A stretch of 64,000 nt of DNA from Edolisoma coerulescens (Eukaryota > Chordata > Aves > Passeriformes > Campephagidae). Below are positions 61,401 to 64,000 of the stretch, one piece after another. The stretch is taken from the NCBI GenBank assembly GCA_013397115.1, contig VWZW01004140.1:1671330-1735329 (forward strand). Reading direction: 5' to 3'. The translations under genes and the position numbers were made by a program. Within the stretch, counting starts at the first letter, position 1; each line of letters starts with the position of its first letter. The notes beneath the pieces were generated by a model that was given only the letters and a program-made list of their open reading frames with translations, was not told the DNA's origin and did no database searches.

Positions 61401-62149
61401 TGGTGCCCACCGCTCTGCACAGCTCAAGTAACACCTCAGCTTTCAAACCACCCCTCTGCTGTGGTCTGGATCATTCCATCCTTCCTTCAGCAATGCCTGG
61501 AATCTCCTTGAATGGCTTCAGCTCCCTGACAACCTTCCTTGGCCATTTCAGTGCTTTTGCTCTTTCTGCCGTGGCCCTGCCTGACAAGGCGAGGCTCCTG
61601 CACACCCCACAAGGCAGAGACCAGGAGCAGAAAAGGAGGAGAGATGCTGATGCTGTCAGCAGTAGGTGTCACAAGCCTGTGTCAGACAGGCAGAGTTTGC
61701 ATCTGCTGGGCTTAGCTGGAGGTGCTTGGATGCTTTTACACCACTTGACATCCACCCCTCAAATAAGCTGCATCCCCAAAAAGGCCCGAGACGGGCGTAT
61801 CATTCCGTGATGCTATTTCCAGCTTTGCCCAGCACACACCACGGGGAAGAAGAACAGCTGCAGCTCAGGCAGCTCCACAAGCTGCTGCTGGCAGGGCTGT
61901 TGCAGGCAGTGCCTGTCAGGTCTGGGTGAGCTGGACACTGGTAATCGGGCAAAGCTGTTGTTTGTTACCCCCTCGAGGTCTCTTGACTTTTCATCTTGAT
62001 TAAAGACCACGCTGAACGGTGGAATTAGCAAGGCAGGGTTCCTAATCCATCCACTGCTCCCGCAATCCAGTCGCCTGCCCACGTGCTCATCCTCGGGGCT
62101 ACCAATTAGGGGCACCAGCTGCTAGCCTGGATGCCAGGGCCAGGAGCTA

Positions 62150-62290
62150 TTAGTGCACAGACCATTAGCTTTAAAAGGCATTTGGAACTTCTGAACGCAT
62201 TAGGTTGGTGTGATTGACACGCGCTGCAGCCGTATGTGGCTCGCTGGCCTTTCTGTCAACCATTTTTTCTCCAAAATTGTGTTGGCTTAC
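62150..62290. promoter_or_regulatory. Possible conserved non-coding element with PBX/MEIS word
   Basis: TGATTGACA at 62211-62219 fits the composite PBX/MEIS site, and CCAATTAGGGGCACC and CATTAGG words lie nearby. The block has no repeat or meaningful open frame and has unusual CpG retention (GACACGCGCTGCAGCCG) for avian non-coding DNA. Enhancer function is inference. Confidence 0.22.
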
Positions 62291-62434
62291 TGGAGTGATC
62301 TTGGTGGAGCATCTCACAAAAACATCTTACCCGGGGCATTCAGGTTGTGTATCAGTTAAAGAGCTGCTACCTGCTTTAACCAACTCCCTTGGCACCTCTC
62401 CCCTGAGACAGGAGTGGCTGTGGGCTGTATGAAA

Positions 62435-62592
62435 GGTTGAGGATCTGGTCTCTATTTTTAGCCCTGTCATTTACCCAGTTAACGGTTCCAGGGAAGTCAT
62501 TTCCCTTCTTTCTGCTTCAGCAACCCCATCTGTAAGGTGGTAATGATGAGTCTGTACCATAGGGTTTTGAGATCTATGCTGGTAAAAAACGT
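62435..62592 (+). mobile_element. MIR (ancient tRNA-core SINE) fragment
   Basis: The run GCCCTGTCATTTACCCAGTT, GGGAAGTCATTTCCCTTCTT, TCTGCTTCAGCAACCCCATC, TGTAAGGTGGTAATGATGAG, ACCATAGGGTTTTGAGATCT follows the MIR consensus in order: cell of CTGCCACTTAC, GGGCAAGTCACTT, CCTCAGTTTCCCCATCTGTAAAATGG, then ATAGGGTTGTGAGGAT. The tRNA head is worn and the 3' end is missing. MIR predates the split of mammals and reptiles, so in a bird this is a very old copy whose good preservation may mean it has been kept for a function. Confidence 0.7.
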
Positions 62593-62594
62593 AG

Positions 62595-64000
62595 TTAAAC
62601 TCAGAATTACCATGTCTGCCTAAAGCCAGGGTGGAGAGGAAGCCCCACGGGCCTTTGCAGCTGTATCTGCATGGATATTTTTTTTCAAATCCTCTTCTGC
62701 CATGGCACCAGACCTGGGTCCACTCTGCTGATCTTGGCAATCTCTCCAGAGTCAGACCGGTGGGGGCTGTTGCTGTCCCTGGGTCCCCAGGAGTGGTGGT
62801 AGCAGCGAGCTGTGCAAGCCATTTCCCAAGAAGATGACAGGAGAGGATCACAGAGGGTGCTTTTATTACACACTTTGTGGCTGATCAGTCCATCAGCATG
62901 GCCAGGGGCATTTTGTCATTGATTTCAGCTTGTTTGCCTCACACCATCTTTGTTTCCTCCATCTCAATCATAGCTCAGTGCTGGGCAAACCACGAGCTGC
63001 TCACCCCACTTTCCACTTCAGCCTGGGACAACCAGCACATCTCCTCCCTCCTTCTGCCTCTCCCTCCTCTCAGCTGTGTCTCAGCTGGCTTCCAGGAGGG
63101 ATTCTGCCATGAGGACCTGCTCTGTGGGAAAATTGAGAGAGCTGGATTGTCTACCTGAGATCAGTGCTGGCACACCAGGTTCATGTTGTTGAGGCCAGTG
63201 CCAGGAGGGAGAGCCAGAACACCAGGCTGTGAGCTCTGCGTCCTGTGGCAGATGGGGACGTCCATCAGGAGACACCTGGCTGCCCAAACATTAACCCTGA
63301 CCTTCGGGGATGAGCCAGGTGGCAAACCAGAGCCTTCACTCTCAAAAACAAGTTAAAAGCCTGTCTGAGCCCACTGCAAGCTGGCTGCAGGGAGATCATC
63401 CCATTTCTTTCCCAGCTTTTTTGTTTAAAGCGGAGCCACCATGGATTTTGGAGTTCATAAACAAGATTTCTTTAAAAATCTCTAAATGGAACATTATAAT
63501 ATGAAGTTCTGATAAAATTTTCAGACCTTCCTGCTTTATATAACTGGCAAATACCAGCAAAAGTATTTTAAAAATAGTAAAATATTAAAAATATTTTAAT
63601 ATGATGGCCCTTAGCTAGATTCTTGACATGCAAACATTAAATCAGTGTCACTCTAAGCTGTTTGTTAATCTTGGGTCTGGCAGATTTTTCCAGCTCAGGA
63701 CAGTTCTTTTGTCATTTGAAATAACTCTTCCCTCAGCAAGACACACATCCTTCAACTCACCCAGATGGTCTCCTCCTCCAAGCTAGAATAATGTATTTAA
63801 ATTTATCCAATGGTTTCCATGACTCAGATTTCCCATAACTGGCTGGTTTTTAACCATCCTCTGCTCCACCTGTTCAGACATCACAGCAACCCTCTCCCTG
63901 GCTCCTCAGTGCAGGAGAGGTTCATATAGCAGCTCCAGAGAAGCTTCACAGTCACAAAACCCACGGTCTGCAGCTTGGTCTGTGGCAGTTCTGCAGAGGA
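62595..64000. other. Non-coding stretch, no gene recognised
   Basis: Unique DNA to the end of the window. 63540-63610 is strongly AT-rich with a small inverted repeat (9-base arms at 63578-63586 and 63590-63598). Open frames are short. I see nothing else I can name. Confidence 0.5.

Larger units (their letters stand above)
49940..62430. other. Long non-coding stretch, almost no recognisable repeats
   Basis: About 12.5 kb with no CR1, LTR or young SINE that I can see; one MIR-like piece lies at 55325-55425. Blocks at 50680-50830 and 56190-56310 are AT-rich with enhancer-like words. A 14-bp-period duplication (AACCCCCTAAACT twice) sits at 57001-57027. GC-rich patches at 54830-55030 and 58490-58760 give long shadow frames (up to 187 residues at 58418-58981, minus) that match nothing I know. 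A (CA)n run of about six units is at 51709-51721. Confidence 0.5.

Noticed and set aside
63540..63610. Inverted repeat in AT-rich DNA near the window end
   Set aside because: It is made of short A and T runs, where 9-base arms are expected by chance.

Overview
The window looks like nuclear, non-coding DNA from a bird, most likely a passerine. The main evidence is the repeats. There are about eleven 5'-truncated copies of CR1, the dominant avian LINE, recognisable by their conserved 3' ends. There is also one SINE at about 44421-44526 with a tRNA-Ile-like head and a CR1-type tail, an arrangement known in passerines (TguSINE1 type). One short solo LTR and two or three worn MIR-type SINE remnants complete the set. 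Long open frames are rare, short and scattered on both strands. I recognise no protein family in any of them, and I see no bacterial, viral or plasmid organisation. Naming the species or locus would need an alignment.

Layout. 1-5110 is unique DNA with a small minisatellite (959-1027), a possible reverse MIR piece (2745-2820) and a purine-rich repeat (3322-3372). CR1 copies lie at 5118-5233 (+), 14152-14325 (-), 15984-16293 (+), 21068-21165 (-), 22418-22552 (+), 23005-23248 (-), 26684-26790 (-), 35512-35697 (+), 43068-43262 (+), 43487-43529 (+), 44597-44720 (-) and 47143-47446 (+). 23250-35500 and 48120-62400 are long stretches almost free of recognisable young repeats. The LTR is at 47785-47994. 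A fairly clear MIR is at 62435-62592. Between the repeats are AT-rich blocks dense in homeobox, POU, SOX/TCF or PBX/MEIS-like words (about 1660-2330, 7380-7800, 17390-17720, 19960-20160, 43860-44070, 50680-50830, 56190-56310, 62150-62290). They read like conserved non-coding elements of a gene desert or a very large intron, but this is inference because I cannot align them.

Gene-like signals are weak and unconfirmed. The best is a minus-strand exon-like segment at 49700-49939, with a textbook 3' splice site, a good Kozak ATG and an open frame of unknown family. Others are a GC-rich acceptor-to-donor segment at 12639-12953 (+), a TATA box with a GC-rich start region and a splice donor at 44059-44219 (+), and a small exon-like piece at 26167-26263 (-). 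A 73-base imperfect hairpin at 10861-10933 is the most unusual structure. I found no clearly new biological system. The leads worth testing are the hairpin, the 49.7-49.9 kb exon, the 44.06 kb promoter-like site and the LTR with a downstream splice donor.
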